The notes under the pieces: model-generated
Told to the model about the DNA's origin: nothing
Databases searched by the model: none
The model's input: only the letters and a program-made list of their open reading frames with translations
Made by a program: the position numbers and the translations under genes
In this document: positions 20,889 to 30,012 of the stretch, one piece after another
Position numbering within the stretch: position 1 is the stretch's first letter
Layout: every line of letters begins with the position of its first letter
Assembly: GCF_002086455.1 (NCBI RefSeq)
Contig: NZ_MVHC01000014.1
Span: 36,256-100,255, forward strand
From: Mycolicibacter algericus DSM 45454
Lineage (GTDB): Bacteria; Actinomycetota; Actinomycetes; Mycobacteriales; Mycobacteriaceae
Reading direction: 5' to 3'
DNA length: 64,000 nt

Positions 20889-22007
20889 GTGAGTCCCGTG
20901 TATGGCGGCAGATCGGCCGCGCTGCCGACTTTCCCGTGGGACACGCTGGCCGACGTGACGGCGCTGGCCAAGGCCCACCCCGACGGCATCGTCGACTTAT
21001 CGGTCGGCACCCCAGTCGACCCGGTCGCCCCGGTCATTCGCGACGCCTTGGCGGCGGCCTCGTCGGCGCCGGGATATCCGACCACCGCCGGGACACCGGG
21101 ACTGCGGGCCTCGGCGGTCGCGGCGCTGGCCCGCCGCTACGGCATCACCGGCGTCGCAGAGTCGGCGGTACTGCCGGTGATCGGCACCAAGGAACTCATT
21201 GCCTGGCTGCCGACCCTGCTCGGTCTCGGCGGCGACGACGTGGTGGTGATACCCGAATTGGCGTATCCCACCTACGAGGTCGGGGCCCGGCTCGCCGGAG
21301 CGTCGTGGGTGCGCAGCGACGCGCCGCAGCGCCTCGACGGCGCGCCGCCGGCCCTGGTGTACCTGAACTCGCCGAGCAACCCGACCGGAGCCATCCTGAC
21401 CGCCGGTGAGCTGCGCGCCCTCGTCGGCTGGGCCCGCGAGAACGGGGTGCTGCTGGTCTCCGACGAGTGCTACCTGGGGCTGGGCTGGGACGACACGGCA
21501 CCGCGGTCGGTGCTGCACCCGCAGGTGTGCGACGGCGACCACACCGGTCTGCTGGCCGTGCACTCATTGTCGAAAACGTCGTCGCTGGCCGGCTACCGGG
21601 CCGGATTCGTCGCAGGCGACGCTGCCGTGGTGGCCGAACTGCTCGCGGTGCGCAAACACGCCGGGATGATGGTCCCGACCCCGGTGCAGGCGGCGATGGC
21701 CGCCGCCCTCGAGGACGACGAGCACGAACACGAGCAGCGCGACCGGTATGCGCGCCGCCGCGCGTTGCTGCTGCCGGCGCTGCGTGCGGCCGGATTCACC
21801 GTCGACCACTCGCAGGGCGGGCTGTACCTGTGGGCCACCCGCGGCGAAGCCTGCCGGCAGACCCTCGGATGGCTCGCCGAGCGCGGCATCCTGGTCGCGC
21901 CCGGCGAGTTCTACGGGCCGTCCGGCGCCCAGCACGTCCGGGTGGCGCTCACCGCCCCCGACGAGCGAATCGCCGCGGCGGTCGACCGAATCGATCCGGA
22001 CCGCTAG
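20889..22007 (+). CDS. dapC: Succinyldiaminopimelate aminotransferase DapC
   Basis: 372 residues from GTG 20889. Class I/II PLP aminotransferase. The PLP lysine is in SLSKTSSLAGYRAGF, the substrate-carboxylate and cofactor motif LNSPSNPTGA and the aspartate region SDECYLG are present. DapC converts N-succinyl-2-amino-6-ketopimelate to N-succinyl-diaminopimelate for lysine and peptidoglycan. Strongly like Rv1178. Sequence upstream of GTG 20889 in the same frame is Pro/Arg low-complexity without homology. In M. tuberculosis the ferredoxin gene fdxC precedes dapC; here the 158 bases between padR and dapC leave no room for it. A TACTAT hexamer at 20836-20841 is a possible -10. Confidence 0.92.
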   Translation: MSPVYGGRSAALPTFPWDTLADVTALAKAHPDGIVDLSVGTPVDPVAPVIRDALAAASSAPGYPTTAGTPGLRASAVAALARRYGITGVAESAVLPVIGTKELIAWLPTLLGLGGDDVVVIPELAYPTYEVGARLAGASWVRSDAPQRLDGAPPALVYLNSPSNPTGAILTAGELRALVGWARENGVLLVSDECYLGLGWDDTAPRSVLHPQVCDGDHTGLLAVHSLSKTSSLAGYRAGFVAGDAAVVAELLAVRKHAGMMVPTPVQAAMAAALEDDEHEHEQRDRYARRRALLLPALRAAGFTVDHSQGGLYLWATRGEACRQTLGWLAERGILVAPGEFYGPSGAQHVRVALTAPDERIAAAVDRIDPDR

Positions 22008-22395
22008 GCCGCACTAACGACCAGCGCGTCGCTACGGTCAGGGTTTAGCGGCTGCGAGATTCTATCTGCGTCCAGCGGCTCGGGCCGACATATCGCGGCG
22101 GACGAACCTGGCCCGCAAGCTACCGTCACAACGAGCATTGCCGCAGGTGAAAGCCGTAGAACAGGCTCGCCGCGTGGCCGATGCAGACCGCGGTCGCGAA
22201 CCGGCACCCGCCGGGTGTCGCCGGGTATACGCCGTCGCCGGCCGGCGGGAGGTGCGCGGTCGTCGTACTAACCTCGCCTCAAACCGCCGGCCGTGGACGG
22301 CGACGCAGGGCTCTCCCAAAGATGAGCTCCGTTGCCGCTGAAAGGCCGACGGATGACGGGGATCGGTCCGGCGATATGCGCGAAGGGTTGTGGTG
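22008..22395. other. Intergenic region without a supported gene, 388 bases
   Basis: Short open frames here have no ribosome site, no recognisable homology and codon patterns typical of non-coding GC-rich DNA. The region precedes an orphan PPE gene and probably holds its promoter, but I see no convincing -10/-35 pair, repeat or hairpin. Confidence 0.6.
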
Positions 22396-23520
22396 ATGGA
22401 CTTCGCAGCGTTGCCGCCGGAAATCAATTCGGCGCGAATGTATTCCGGCGCCGGGTCGGCGCCGCTGCTGGCAGCGGCGACCGCGTGGAGCGCTGTTGGG
22501 AAGGAACTGTATTCGGCGGCCGAGCTCTACGGATCGCTGATCTCCCAGATCGTCGAGGCCTCGTGGTGGGGACCGTCCGCAACGACGATGCTGACAGCGG
22601 TAGGCCCCTACGTGTCGTGGATGACCGCGACCGCCACCGAAGCCGAGCAGGCCGCCGACTACGCCCGCGCCGCCGCCGGCGCGTATGAGATCGCCTACGC
22701 GGCAACGGTCCCCCCGAGCGAAGTCGCCGCCAATCGCAGCCTGCTGGCCCTGCTCGTGGCGACGAACCTGCTGGGGCAGAACAGCTCCGCGATCGCGGCC
22801 ACTGAGGCGCACTACGCCGAGATGTGGGCACAGGATGCCGTGGTGATGTACGGCTACGCGGCGGCCTCACGGGTCGCCACCATGGTGACACCCTTCCAGA
22901 CACCACCGGAGACCACTGCCGCGGGCGGCGAGGAACACCAGCGGGACGCCGTGACTCGAGCCGTGGGATCGGCGGCACAACAACAGGTCTCGACCGATCT
23001 GGTCGAGGCCATCCGACAATGGCTGCAGCACCTCTCCGCATCGCCGTCGCAGTATGCGGTATGGGAGGACCTCAAAGCGAACCTGCCGCAGATGCTGAAG
23101 AGCTCCACCAGCACGGTGCAGATCGTCCAGCGACTGGCCTCGACCCCGACGAACATCATGAACATCGCCAAGGGGATCTTGCCGCCCGCTTCCAGCGCCA
23201 CCGCGGTGCCGCCGGTGCCCAGCGGGCCGATCCCGCCGGTGACGGCCGGCGCGGGCGGAGTGCCCGCAGCGGGTGTCGGACGCGCAGGCACCGTCGGCCG
23301 GTTGTCGGTGCCTCCCAGCTGGTCCGGCGCGGTAACCGAGACGACTCCGCAGCCCCTGCCGCCGCCGGCTGCCGCCACCTCGTCCGGCGAGAGCCAGCCT
23401 CGGGGGATATTGCGGGGGATGCCGATCAGCGGCGGGGGTGCCGCTCGCCGCAGCGACGGCTACGTCAACCGATACGGCTTCCGGTACAGCGTGTTGACGC
23501 GCCATCCGGCCGGTGGCTGA
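22396..23520 (+). CDS. PPE family protein, PPE-SVP subgroup
   Basis: 374 residues. The start [20 protein letters not shown] is the PPE signature; the WxG-type hairpin reads [10 protein letters not shown] and the conserved [20 protein letters not shown] follows at about 110-130. The C-terminal region has GRLSVPPSW, the SVP motif, and ends [17 protein letters not shown] 22396 is preceded by two in-frame GTG codons and by GAAGGG, and is chosen to give the canonical start. PPE proteins are exported with a PE partner by ESX type VII systems, usually ESX-5 for the SVP group. No PE gene lies directly upstream, so its partner may be the PE at 23876. Confidence 0.93.
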   Translation: MDFAALPPEINSARMYSGAGSAPLLAAATAWSAVGKELYSAAELYGSLISQIVEASWWGPSATTMLTAVGPYVSWMTATATEAEQAADYARAAAGAYEIAYAATVPPSEVAANRSLLALLVATNLLGQNSSAIAATEAHYAEMWAQDAVVMYGYAAASRVATMVTPFQTPPETTAAGGEEHQRDAVTRAVGSAAQQQVSTDLVEAIRQWLQHLSASPSQYAVWEDLKANLPQMLKSSTSTVQIVQRLASTPTNIMNIAKGILPPASSATAVPPVPSGPIPPVTAGAGGVPAAGVGRAGTVGRLSVPPSWSGAVTETTPQPLPPPAAATSSGESQPRGILRGMPISGGGAARRSDGYVNRYGFRYSVLTRHPAGG

Positions 23521-23875
23521 CCGGCCGGTCTCCTTCTGACATCGCCGCCCGACCCACTTCCGTTGCGCCGTAGCAGAATCCGATGTCGGTCGATACCGGA
23601 CTTTAACCGCGACGGGATTCTTTTTCTCACACCGCACACTGAGCGGGTGATCACCAGCCGATGCGTTTCGGTCTTCGAGCGGGGTTTGCGGTGGTCAGGG
23701 GCACTTGAGCGACACCCACGGGCCAGAAGTGAATCCCGGGTGCGTGCGAACGACGCCGAGGTGCGGTGATTGCGTGGCCGGGCGCCGGTAACAGCAGGTC
23801 CGAAAAATCTCTTAATCTCACAATCAGCAAGATTCGCGAAGTGCCATGGCGCAGACAATGATCAGGAGGTGGCAG
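23521..23875. other. Intergenic region upstream of the PE gene, 355 bases
   Basis: No supported gene. The last 70 bases are relatively AT-rich (around 23800-23840) and end in a strong AGGAGGT ribosome site at 23864-23870, so the PE-PPE pair probably has its own promoter here rather than depending on readthrough from the first PPE. Confidence 0.5.
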
Positions 23876-24175
23876 ATGTCGTTCGTCAACACCCAGCCGG
23901 AAGCGTTGGCCAGCGCTGCCAGTGAACTGCGGGGCATCGGATCGGTGGTAGCGGCGCAGAACATGGCAGCCGCCGGGCCGACCACGGTGTTGCCGCCGGC
24001 GGCGGCCGACGAGGTGTCGGCGTTGACGGCGGCGCTGTTCTCCGCTCACGCACAGGCATACCAAGAGGTCAGTGCTCAAGCCGCCGCCATCCACGAGGCA
24101 TTCGTGCGGACATTGGCGCTCAGCTCCGAGTCGTATGCGGCAACCGAGGCGGTCAACGCCGCTGCGGCAAGTTAG
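23876..24175 (+). CDS. PE family protein (PE domain only)
   Basis: 99 residues, a stand-alone PE domain. It begins MSFVNTQPEALASAASELRG with the PE dipeptide at residues 8-9 and has the general type VII secretion signal YxxxE in SYAATE near the C-terminus. The helical hairpin pairs with a PPE protein and is recognised by EspG. ATG 23876 has AGGAGGT five bases upstream; the in-frame start 30 bases earlier would break the PE pattern. The PPE gene follows after 9 bases. Confidence 0.95.
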   Translation: MSFVNTQPEALASAASELRGIGSVVAAQNMAAAGPTTVLPPAAADEVSALTAALFSAHAQAYQEVSAQAAAIHEAFVRTLALSSESYAATEAVNAAAAS

Positions 24176-24184
24176 CTCACGACA

Positions 24185-25372
24185 ATGGATTTCGGGGCGT
24201 TGCCGCCGGAGGTCAACTCGGCGCGAATCTATTCCGGGGCGGGCTCGTCGCCGCTGATCGCCGCCGCGTCGGCCTGGAGCAGGCTGGCGGCCGAACTGAC
24301 CTCGGCCGCCACCGGATACGAGGCGATCGTGATGCGCCTGGTCGGCGAGGATTGGCTTGGGCCGTCATCGGCCTCGATGGCGCAAGCGGCCACGCCGTAC
24401 CTGGAGTGGATGCATGCCACCGCGGCGCGGGCCGAGCAGGCCGCAACGCGGGCCCGGCAGGCCGCCGCGGCCTACGACTGCGCCGTGGCGGCCACGGTGC
24501 ATCCCGCCGACGTCGACGCCAACCGCATCCAGCTGTCGTCGCTGTTGTCGACAAACGTTCTGGGACAGAACACCTCGGCGATCGCGGTGACCGAGGCCGA
24601 CTACGGCGAGATGTGGGCGCGTGATGCCGCCGCCATGTACCAATACGCCGGTGAGTCGGCATCGGCGTCGCAGGTGGCGCCGTTCAGCGGCCCCGACCCG
24701 ACCACCACCGGCAATTCACCGTCCTCGCACCTGGTTTCCACGGTCCAGTCGGCATTGGCGAGCTTGACCGCCCCCGCCTCATCGGCGGCGGGTGCAGCGG
24801 ATGCGTCGACGTCACCGCTGGATGACATGCTGGGCGATCTGTACGCCATGGTGGGCCTGAAGTACACCCCCGAAAGCCCGATAGCCAACCTGCTCGCCCC
24901 GTGGACGTCCTATGTCGCCCCGGCGCAAAGCAGCATCGCGATAGCGCACTTCTCCACGGGTGCGATCAACAGCGGGGTGTCGTTGTCCAAGGCACTGGCG
25001 CCGGCTGCCGCTGCGACGAAGGCTGCCGGCGACGGCGCCAAGGCGGCTGCGGGGGCGTTGCCCGCGGCGCTGCCAGCCGCCGGTTTGGCCGCCCCGCTCG
25101 GTGGCGGGTCACCGGTGGCCGCCGCCCTGGGCAATGCCGCGGCGGCCGGACGCCTGTCGGTGCCGGCCGGCTGGACCGCGGCCGGCCCGGCAGCAGGCGC
25201 GGTCCCGCCGATCCCGGTCAGCACGGTCTCGGCCATCAGCCCAGACGCGGAGGGCTCCGGAAACCTGCTGGGCGGGATGCCGCTGGCCGGTGCCGGGGCC
25301 GGCGGGAGGGGATCCGGTCCCAGGTACGGATTTGCGCCCAAGGTCATGGCCCGCCCGTTCTCCGCCGGGTGA
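24185..25372 (+). CDS. PPE family protein, PPE-SVP subgroup, partner of the adjacent PE
   Basis: 395 residues. MDFGALPPEVNSARIYSGAG opens the PPE domain; WLGPSSASM is the WxG hairpin and STNVLGQNTSAIAVTEADY the conserved second half. The SVP motif is GRLSVPAGW and the tail ends RYGFAPKVMARPFSAG, which resembles the tail of the PPE at 22396. Between them lies an Ala/Pro-rich variable part. Co-transcription with the PE gene (9-base gap) indicates a secreted PE-PPE heterodimer. The similarity of the two PPE genes over both ends suggests duplication. Confidence 0.95.
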   Translation: MDFGALPPEVNSARIYSGAGSSPLIAAASAWSRLAAELTSAATGYEAIVMRLVGEDWLGPSSASMAQAATPYLEWMHATAARAEQAATRARQAAAAYDCAVAATVHPADVDANRIQLSSLLSTNVLGQNTSAIAVTEADYGEMWARDAAAMYQYAGESASASQVAPFSGPDPTTTGNSPSSHLVSTVQSALASLTAPASSAAGAADASTSPLDDMLGDLYAMVGLKYTPESPIANLLAPWTSYVAPAQSSIAIAHFSTGAINSGVSLSKALAPAAAATKAAGDGAKAAAGALPAALPAAGLAAPLGGGSPVAAALGNAAAAGRLSVPAGWTAAGPAAGAVPPIPVSTVSAISPDAEGSGNLLGGMPLAGAGAGGRGSGPRYGFAPKVMARPFSAG

Positions 25373-25385
25373 CCGATGCCGCGCG

Positions 25386-26270
25386 CTATTCGCAGGCGAT
25401 GCCGTCGCCGTCGCGATCCAACCCGGGCCGATACCCGGGCTGCCCGATCAGTATCGGCGCGGCGCCGGCGGCCCGGGCGGCGGCGCAGTTCGGGAAATAC
25501 CCCGGCAGGCCGTCGGTCGAGCCGACGAACGGCACCGGTTCGGCCGGAGGCTGCTCGATCGGGGGCTCGCTCTCCGGCGGGGCTTGCGGGTCGGCGGGCG
25601 CACCGCACTCGCCGGTCAGGATGCGCGCGATCGCATCATGTTCTGCCTGGGTGACCCACAGGCCGTAGCCGGACTTCACCGCCACGATGCGCGAGACATA
25701 CTCGCAGCGGTAGGACTTGTTGGGCGGCAACCAGGTTGCGGCGTCACCGTCGCCCTTCTGCTCGTTGATCGGCCCGCTGGTGGCCTGCAGGTTCAGCGGG
25801 TCGTTGGCGAAGTTGCGGCGAGTCGGCTCGTCCCACTGCTGGGCGCCCTTCTGCCAGGCGTCCGACAACGCCACGACGTGGTCGATCTGCACCGCCCGGG
25901 AGGTGCCCGGGCCGCGCTGAAAGGCGATCGCGGTACCGGTGTAGGGATCGTTGAGAACCCCGGAGAGCACCACGCAATCGTTGGTGCCCGGCTTGAAATC
26001 GATGTCGACCAGATCGCGGCGCAGGATGTCGTTGCGGGTGTCGCAGCCGTTGTGCCCGCCCGGCACCGTGACGTCATCGCTCCAGGCTTGTCCGAATAGC
26101 GCGCGGTCATAGCCGGTCTTGGGGGCACGGCCCTTGATCGGCAGGGTGTCGAGTTCGGCGAGTTCCACCGGCCCGGCAACACCGGGTTCCGCTCGGACCG
26201 CAGCGTCGGATGGCAGGCCCACAGCGAGCGCGAAGGCCAGTGCGACGGCCGGGATCCGACGGTCGACCAC
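25386..26270 (-). CDS. Secreted HNH-like nuclease: DUF1524 domain plus excalibur calcium-binding domain
   Basis: 294 residues from GTG 26270, with GGAGG 6 bases upstream. A signal peptide covers about residues 1-27. The DUF1524/GmrSD-C nuclease core is visible as QIDHVVALSDAW and, about 30 residues on, NDPLNLQATSGPINEQKGDG with DAATWLPPN, the His/Asn pattern of HNH metal-dependent nucleases. After a Pro/Glu linker the last 40 residues are an excalibur domain (YFPNCAAARAAG ... LDRDGDGIACE) with an EF-hand-like Ca loop. This arrangement is typical of exported actinobacterial nucleases. Its substrate (environmental or host DNA, or a role in competition) is unknown. Confidence 0.85.
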   Translation of the reverse strand: MVDRRIPAVALAFALAVGLPSDAAVRAEPGVAGPVELAELDTLPIKGRAPKTGYDRALFGQAWSDDVTVPGGHNGCDTRNDILRRDLVDIDFKPGTNDCVVLSGVLNDPYTGTAIAFQRGPGTSRAVQIDHVVALSDAWQKGAQQWDEPTRRNFANDPLNLQATSGPINEQKGDGDAATWLPPNKSYRCEYVSRIVAVKSGYGLWVTQAEHDAIARILTGECGAPADPQAPPESEPPIEQPPAEPVPFVGSTDGLPGYFPNCAAARAAGAAPILIGQPGYRPGLDRDGDGIACE

Positions 26271-26340
26271 AACTAGCCTCCGGTTCCTCTTGGTGGACTA
26301 CGGCGGACGCTATCAGTGCCCTGCGACGGGTCCGGGCGAT

Positions 26341-26346
26341 TACGGT
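26341..26346 (+). promoter_or_regulatory. -10 hexamer TACGGT for leaderless psuG
   Basis: TACGGT ends 7 bases before GTG 26354, with no ribosome-binding sequence. Confidence 0.5.
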
Positions 26347-26353
26347 TGAAGCC

Positions 26354-27256
26354 GTGCGCGTTCACCCCGAAGTCGCCGATGCGCTGGCCGCCGGCCGGGC
26401 CGTGGTGGCGCTGGAGAGCACGATCATCACCCACGGCCTGCCGCGGCCGGACAACCTGCGCATCGCCCGTGAGATCGAGGACGCGGTACGCGCCGGCGGT
26501 GCGGTACCGGCCACCATCGCCATCGTCGACGGCCGCCCGCACATCGGCCTGGACGAACCGGCGCTGCACCGCATCGCCACCGGCGGCACGGCGATCAAGG
26601 TCAGCGTCCGCGATATCGCGATGGTGGCCGCCATGGGCGGCGATGGTGCGACCACGGTCGCCGCGACCGCACACCTGGCGGCGGCAGCCGGCATCACGGT
26701 GTTCGCCACCGGTGGGCTGGGCGGCGTGCACCGCGGTGCCCGGGACAGCTACGACGAGTCCGCGGACCTGGTCACGCTCTCGCGCACCCCGGTGCTGGTG
26801 GTGTGCTCGGGCGTCAAGTCGATCCTGGACATCGGTGCGACGTTGGAGCGGTTGGAGACACTGTCGGTGGGCGTGATCGGCTACCGCACCGACCGCTTCC
26901 CAGCCTTCTACCTCACCGACTCCGGCTACCCGCTCGATTGGTGGGTCCAGACCCCGAAACAGGCCGCCGCGGTGCTGCGTGCCCGCACCCGACTGCGCAC
27001 CGACGGGTGCGGACTGGTGCTGGCCAACCCGATCCCCGCCGACGCCGAACTCGACCGCGCACTGCACGACCGGGTGCTCGCCGATGGGCTGGCCGCCGCC
27101 GAGGCGGCCGGGGTGCGCGGCAAAGACGTCACCCCCTTCCTGCTCGATCACTTCCACCGGGGCACCCACGGCGCGTCGGTCGCCGCCAATGTCGCGCTGG
27201 TGCTGGCCAATGCCCGGCTGGCCGGGGAGGTCGCGGTCGCCTTCGCGGCTCGGTGA
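26354..27256 (+). CDS. psuG: Pseudouridine-5'-phosphate glycosidase (PsuG family)
   Basis: 300 residues, the normal family length. Motifs are ALESTIITHGLPRPDN near the start, GGTAIKVSVRDI with the Schiff-base lysine region, and the metal-site ATGGLGGVHRGA, followed by VCSGVKSILDIGATLE. The enzyme splits pseudouridine 5'-phosphate into uracil and ribose 5-phosphate in the cytosol. A PfkB-type pseudouridine kinase (PsuK) usually accompanies it but none is in this window. The longer frame upstream overlaps the divergent nuclease gene and is not used. Confidence 0.92.
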   Translation: MRVHPEVADALAAGRAVVALESTIITHGLPRPDNLRIAREIEDAVRAGGAVPATIAIVDGRPHIGLDEPALHRIATGGTAIKVSVRDIAMVAAMGGDGATTVAATAHLAAAAGITVFATGGLGGVHRGARDSYDESADLVTLSRTPVLVVCSGVKSILDIGATLERLETLSVGVIGYRTDRFPAFYLTDSGYPLDWWVQTPKQAAAVLRARTRLRTDGCGLVLANPIPADAELDRALHDRVLADGLAAAEAAGVRGKDVTPFLLDHFHRGTHGASVAANVALVLANARLAGEVAVAFAAR

Positions 27257-27374
27257 GCGACCGGGTGAGCGGCCGACGCGTCGCAGGGATTTCCCGTACC
27301 ATAGGTCGTTATATCCGCTGGTCTGGCCGGCACGCGCTGCCGACGGGGCTACGACTTCGGCGGGAGGTGTGCCG

Positions 27375-27407
27375 ATGGCAGATGTGGTCAGCCGGGGTGC
27401 CGCATGA
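27375..27407 (+). CDS. Possible 10-residue leader peptide coupled to ctaD
   Basis: ATG 27375 has a strong GGGAGG (27362-27367) at a 7-base spacing and encodes [10 protein letters not shown]. The stop TGA at 27405-27407 overlaps ATG 27404 of ctaD (ATGA), whose own ribosome site is weak. This arrangement suggests that ribosomes reach ctaD by reinitiation. The peptide has no homology I know of. Confidence 0.4.
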   Translation: MADVVSRGAA

Positions 27408-29125
27408 GCCTGACGAGCATTCCCGGCAAGCAACTGTTACCGCTGCGCCCGTATCCGCCCAGGGCCGGCCCCCGCGGGGCGCTGGTCTACCGGGTGATCG
27501 CCACCACCGACCACAAGCTGATCGGCATCTTGTACATGGTGACGACGTTCAGCTTCTTTCTGATCGCCGGACTGATGGCCTTGCTGATGCGCACCGAGCT
27601 GGCTGCGCCGGGCCTGCAGTTCCTGTCCAATGAGCAGTACAACCAGCTGTTCACCATGCACGGCACCATCATGTTGCTGCTGTATGCCACCCCGATCGTG
27701 TTCGGCTTCGCCAATCTGGTGCTGCCGTTGCAGATCGGGGCGCCGGATGTGGCCTTCCCGCGGCTCAACGCCTTCAGTTACTGGCTGTATCTGTTCGGCG
27801 GGCTGATCGTCGTCGCCGGGTTCCTGACGCCGGGCGGTGCCGCAGATTTCGGCTGGACCGCTTACGCGCCGCTGAGCGGCGTCGTCCATGCCCCCGGCGC
27901 CGGGGCCGACCTGTGGATCATGGGGCTGGCGGTCTCTGGGCTGGGCACCATCCTGGGCGCGGTGAACATGATCACCACCGTGGTCTGCATGCGCGCCCCC
28001 GGGATGACGATGTTCCGGATGCCGATCTTCACCTGGAACGTGCTGATCACCTCGATCATGGTGCTGATCGTCTTCCCGCTGTTGACCGCGGCGCTGCTCG
28101 GCCTGGCAGTCGATCGTCACCTGGGCGGGAACATCTTCGAGGCAGCGAACGGCGGAGCGTTGCTGTGGCAGCACCTGTTCTGGTACTTCGGCCACCCCGA
28201 GGTGTACATCGTCGCGTTGCCGTTCTTCGGCATCGTCACCGAGATCTTCCCGGTGTTCGCCCGCAAGCCGGTGTTCGGCTACAGCCAGATGGTGTACGCG
28301 ACGATGAGCATCGCCGGCCTGTCGACGGCGGTGTGGGCGCACCACATGTTCGCAACCGGCGCGGTGCTGTTGCCGTTCTTCGCGTTCATGAGCTTCATGA
28401 TCGCGGTGCCGACCGGTATCAAGTTCTTCAACTGGATCGGCACGATGTGGCGGGGCCAGTTGACGTTCGAGACGCCGATGCTGTTCTCGCTCGGGTTCGC
28501 GGTGACGTTCCTGGCCGGCGGGCTGACCGGGGTGATGCTGGCCAGTCCGCCGCTGGACTTCCACGTCCACGACAGCTATTTCGTGGTGGCGCACTTCCAC
28601 TACGTGCTGTTCGGCACCATCGTGTTCTCGACTTTCGCCGGGATCTACTTCTGGTTCCCGAAGATGACCGGCCGGCTGCTCGACGAGCGGCTGGGCAGGC
28701 TGCACTTCTGGCTGACGTTCATCGGCTTCCACACCGCGTTCCTGGTGCAGCACTGGCTGGGCAACATGGGGATGCCGCGCCGTTACGCCGACTACCTTTC
28801 CACCGACGGGTTCCAGCCGTTCAACATCGTCTCCACCATCGGGGCGTTCATCCTGGCGGCATCGGTGCTGCCGTTCCTGTGGAACGTGTTTCGCAGTTGG
28901 CGCTACGGCGAGGTCGTGACCGTCGATGACCCGTGGGGCTACGGCAGTTCACTGGAGTGGGCGACCAGTTGCCCACCGCCGCGCCACAACTTCACCGAAC
29001 TGCCCCGAATCCGTTCGGAGCGGCCGGCATTCGAACTGCACTACCCGCACATGGTGCCGCGCCTCCGCGACGAGCTGCACATCGGGCGCCGTGAGGTCGC
29101 CGAGCCGCTCGCATCGCGCGACTGA
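27404..29125 (+). CDS. ctaD: Cytochrome c oxidase subunit I (aa3-type), probably a second copy
   Basis: 573 residues with twelve hydrophobic segments. Haem and copper ligands of haem-copper oxidases are present: the low-spin haem histidine in [10 protein letters not shown], the Cu-B region [28 protein letters not shown], and the haem a/a3 pair in [12 protein letters not shown]. The protein is membrane-bound and reduces O2 at the end of respiration. It resembles Rv3043c closely, but that gene stands elsewhere next to serB2; here its neighbours are psuG and a SufR-like regulator. That context suggests a paralogue, which I cannot prove without the rest of the genome. Convergent with the regulator gene after 21 bases. 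Confidence 0.93.
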   Translation: MSLTSIPGKQLLPLRPYPPRAGPRGALVYRVIATTDHKLIGILYMVTTFSFFLIAGLMALLMRTELAAPGLQFLSNEQYNQLFTMHGTIMLLLYATPIVFGFANLVLPLQIGAPDVAFPRLNAFSYWLYLFGGLIVVAGFLTPGGAADFGWTAYAPLSGVVHAPGAGADLWIMGLAVSGLGTILGAVNMITTVVCMRAPGMTMFRMPIFTWNVLITSIMVLIVFPLLTAALLGLAVDRHLGGNIFEAANGGALLWQHLFWYFGHPEVYIVALPFFGIVTEIFPVFARKPVFGYSQMVYATMSIAGLSTAVWAHHMFATGAVLLPFFAFMSFMIAVPTGIKFFNWIGTMWRGQLTFETPMLFSLGFAVTFLAGGLTGVMLASPPLDFHVHDSYFVVAHFHYVLFGTIVFSTFAGIYFWFPKMTGRLLDERLGRLHFWLTFIGFHTAFLVQHWLGNMGMPRRYADYLSTDGFQPFNIVSTIGAFILAASVLPFLWNVFRSWRYGEVVTVDDPWGYGSSLEWATSCPPPRHNFTELPRIRSERPAFELHYPHMVPRLRDELHIGRREVAEPLASRD

Positions 29126-29146
29126 TCGTGCCGGTGCCGGGACCGG

Positions 29147-29881
29147 TCAGCGACCGATCACCCTGGCGATGCACAACTCCGGCTCGACGAACGGCTCCAA
29201 CTCGGCGTGCAGCGCAGTGTTCTCGTCGCCGTCGGCATCGGTGCTGAGCAGCCCGCGCAGCAGACCCAGGTGCATGGCGCAGCTGACTTCCGGATGGGAG
29301 CGCGCCAGGTCGCGGACCGGACAGGCGTGCAGCCGGATCGCGCACTCGCGGTGGCCGTCGCCGACGTCGGCCGGCGCGGTGATCTCCGGCCCGAACCCCA
29401 TTCGCTCGAAGGCGTCGGCGATTCGGCCGGTGCGGTCGTCGAGTGCCGGTGCCGGTTCGCCGTTCCGGGCGGCGTCAGCGGACTCGTCGGAGCCGTCCTG
29501 GGCCATGATCCGGTCTGCCCAGCGCCGGCCGGCTCGTTCGGCGCGCTGCCGGCGCTCGGCGGCGGTGTCGCCGAGTTCCATCGCGAGGATCTCGGCCAGA
29601 CCCCGGTAATCCAGCCGGTCGCGCACCGCGACGTAGCCGGTGCGGGGGCGACCGACGCCGTCCCGCTTGATCCGGGTGCGCGCGACCGAGCCGTCCTCAC
29701 ACAGTGCGTCGAGGTGGAACCGCACGGTGGTGACGTGTAAGCCCATCTGGGTGGCGATCTCGGAGGCATCCACCGCGCCGGTGGCGCAGGTGACCAGTCG
29801 CAGCACCCGTTCCCGCTGCTGGTTGCGCGGCAACCGCCGGGTGCGATTGGCCCCGCGCCGCTGGTCGGACTGGTCGTGCAT
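29147..29881 (-). CDS. SufR-like winged-helix regulator with probable Fe-S cysteines
   Basis: 244 residues. The N-terminal helix-turn-helix (RERVLRLVTCATGAVDASEI, then GLHVTTVRFHLDALCEDG, wing GVGRPRTGYV) is of the ArsR/SufR type. The C-terminal domain contains Cys187 in HACPVRDLARSHPEVSCAM, Cys201 in the same stretch, and Cys237 in ELCIARV, the arrangement of cluster ligands in SufR proteins. So it probably senses an iron-sulfur cluster or redox state. It converges on ctaD and diverges from fadD36. It is not next to suf genes, so it is a SufR relative rather than the suf regulator itself. Confidence 0.75.
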   Translation of the reverse strand: MHDQSDQRRGANRTRRLPRNQQRERVLRLVTCATGAVDASEIATQMGLHVTTVRFHLDALCEDGSVARTRIKRDGVGRPRTGYVAVRDRLDYRGLAEILAMELGDTAAERRQRAERAGRRWADRIMAQDGSDESADAARNGEPAPALDDRTGRIADAFERMGFGPEITAPADVGDGHRECAIRLHACPVRDLARSHPEVSCAMHLGLLRGLLSTDADGDENTALHAELEPFVEPELCIARVIGR

Positions 29882-29999
29882 CGGTATGCCTCTCGTGATC
29901 CCGTCCCCACAAATTTAATGGAACAAGCTCCTTGATACCAGCTACGACGGTGGCCGGTGGACCGGCTGAGCGGCCAACGCCGGCCGGGCAGGCAACCGG

Positions 30000-30005
30000 T
30001 AACGT
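30000..30005 (+). promoter_or_regulatory. -10 hexamer TAACGT for leaderless fadD36
   Basis: TAACGT is followed by CCCCCGG and then GTG 30013. It supports this start over the TTG at 29932. Confidence 0.5.
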
Positions 30006-30012
30006 CCCCCGG

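Noticed and set aside
22138..22341. Small plus-strand open frame before the first PPE gene
   Set aside because: No ribosome site, Arg-rich composition and no recognisable family.
25386..26270. Nuclease as part of a restriction or GmrSD defence system
   Set aside because: It has a signal peptide and excalibur tail, lacks a DUF262 domain and has no partner genes, so it is an exported enzyme.
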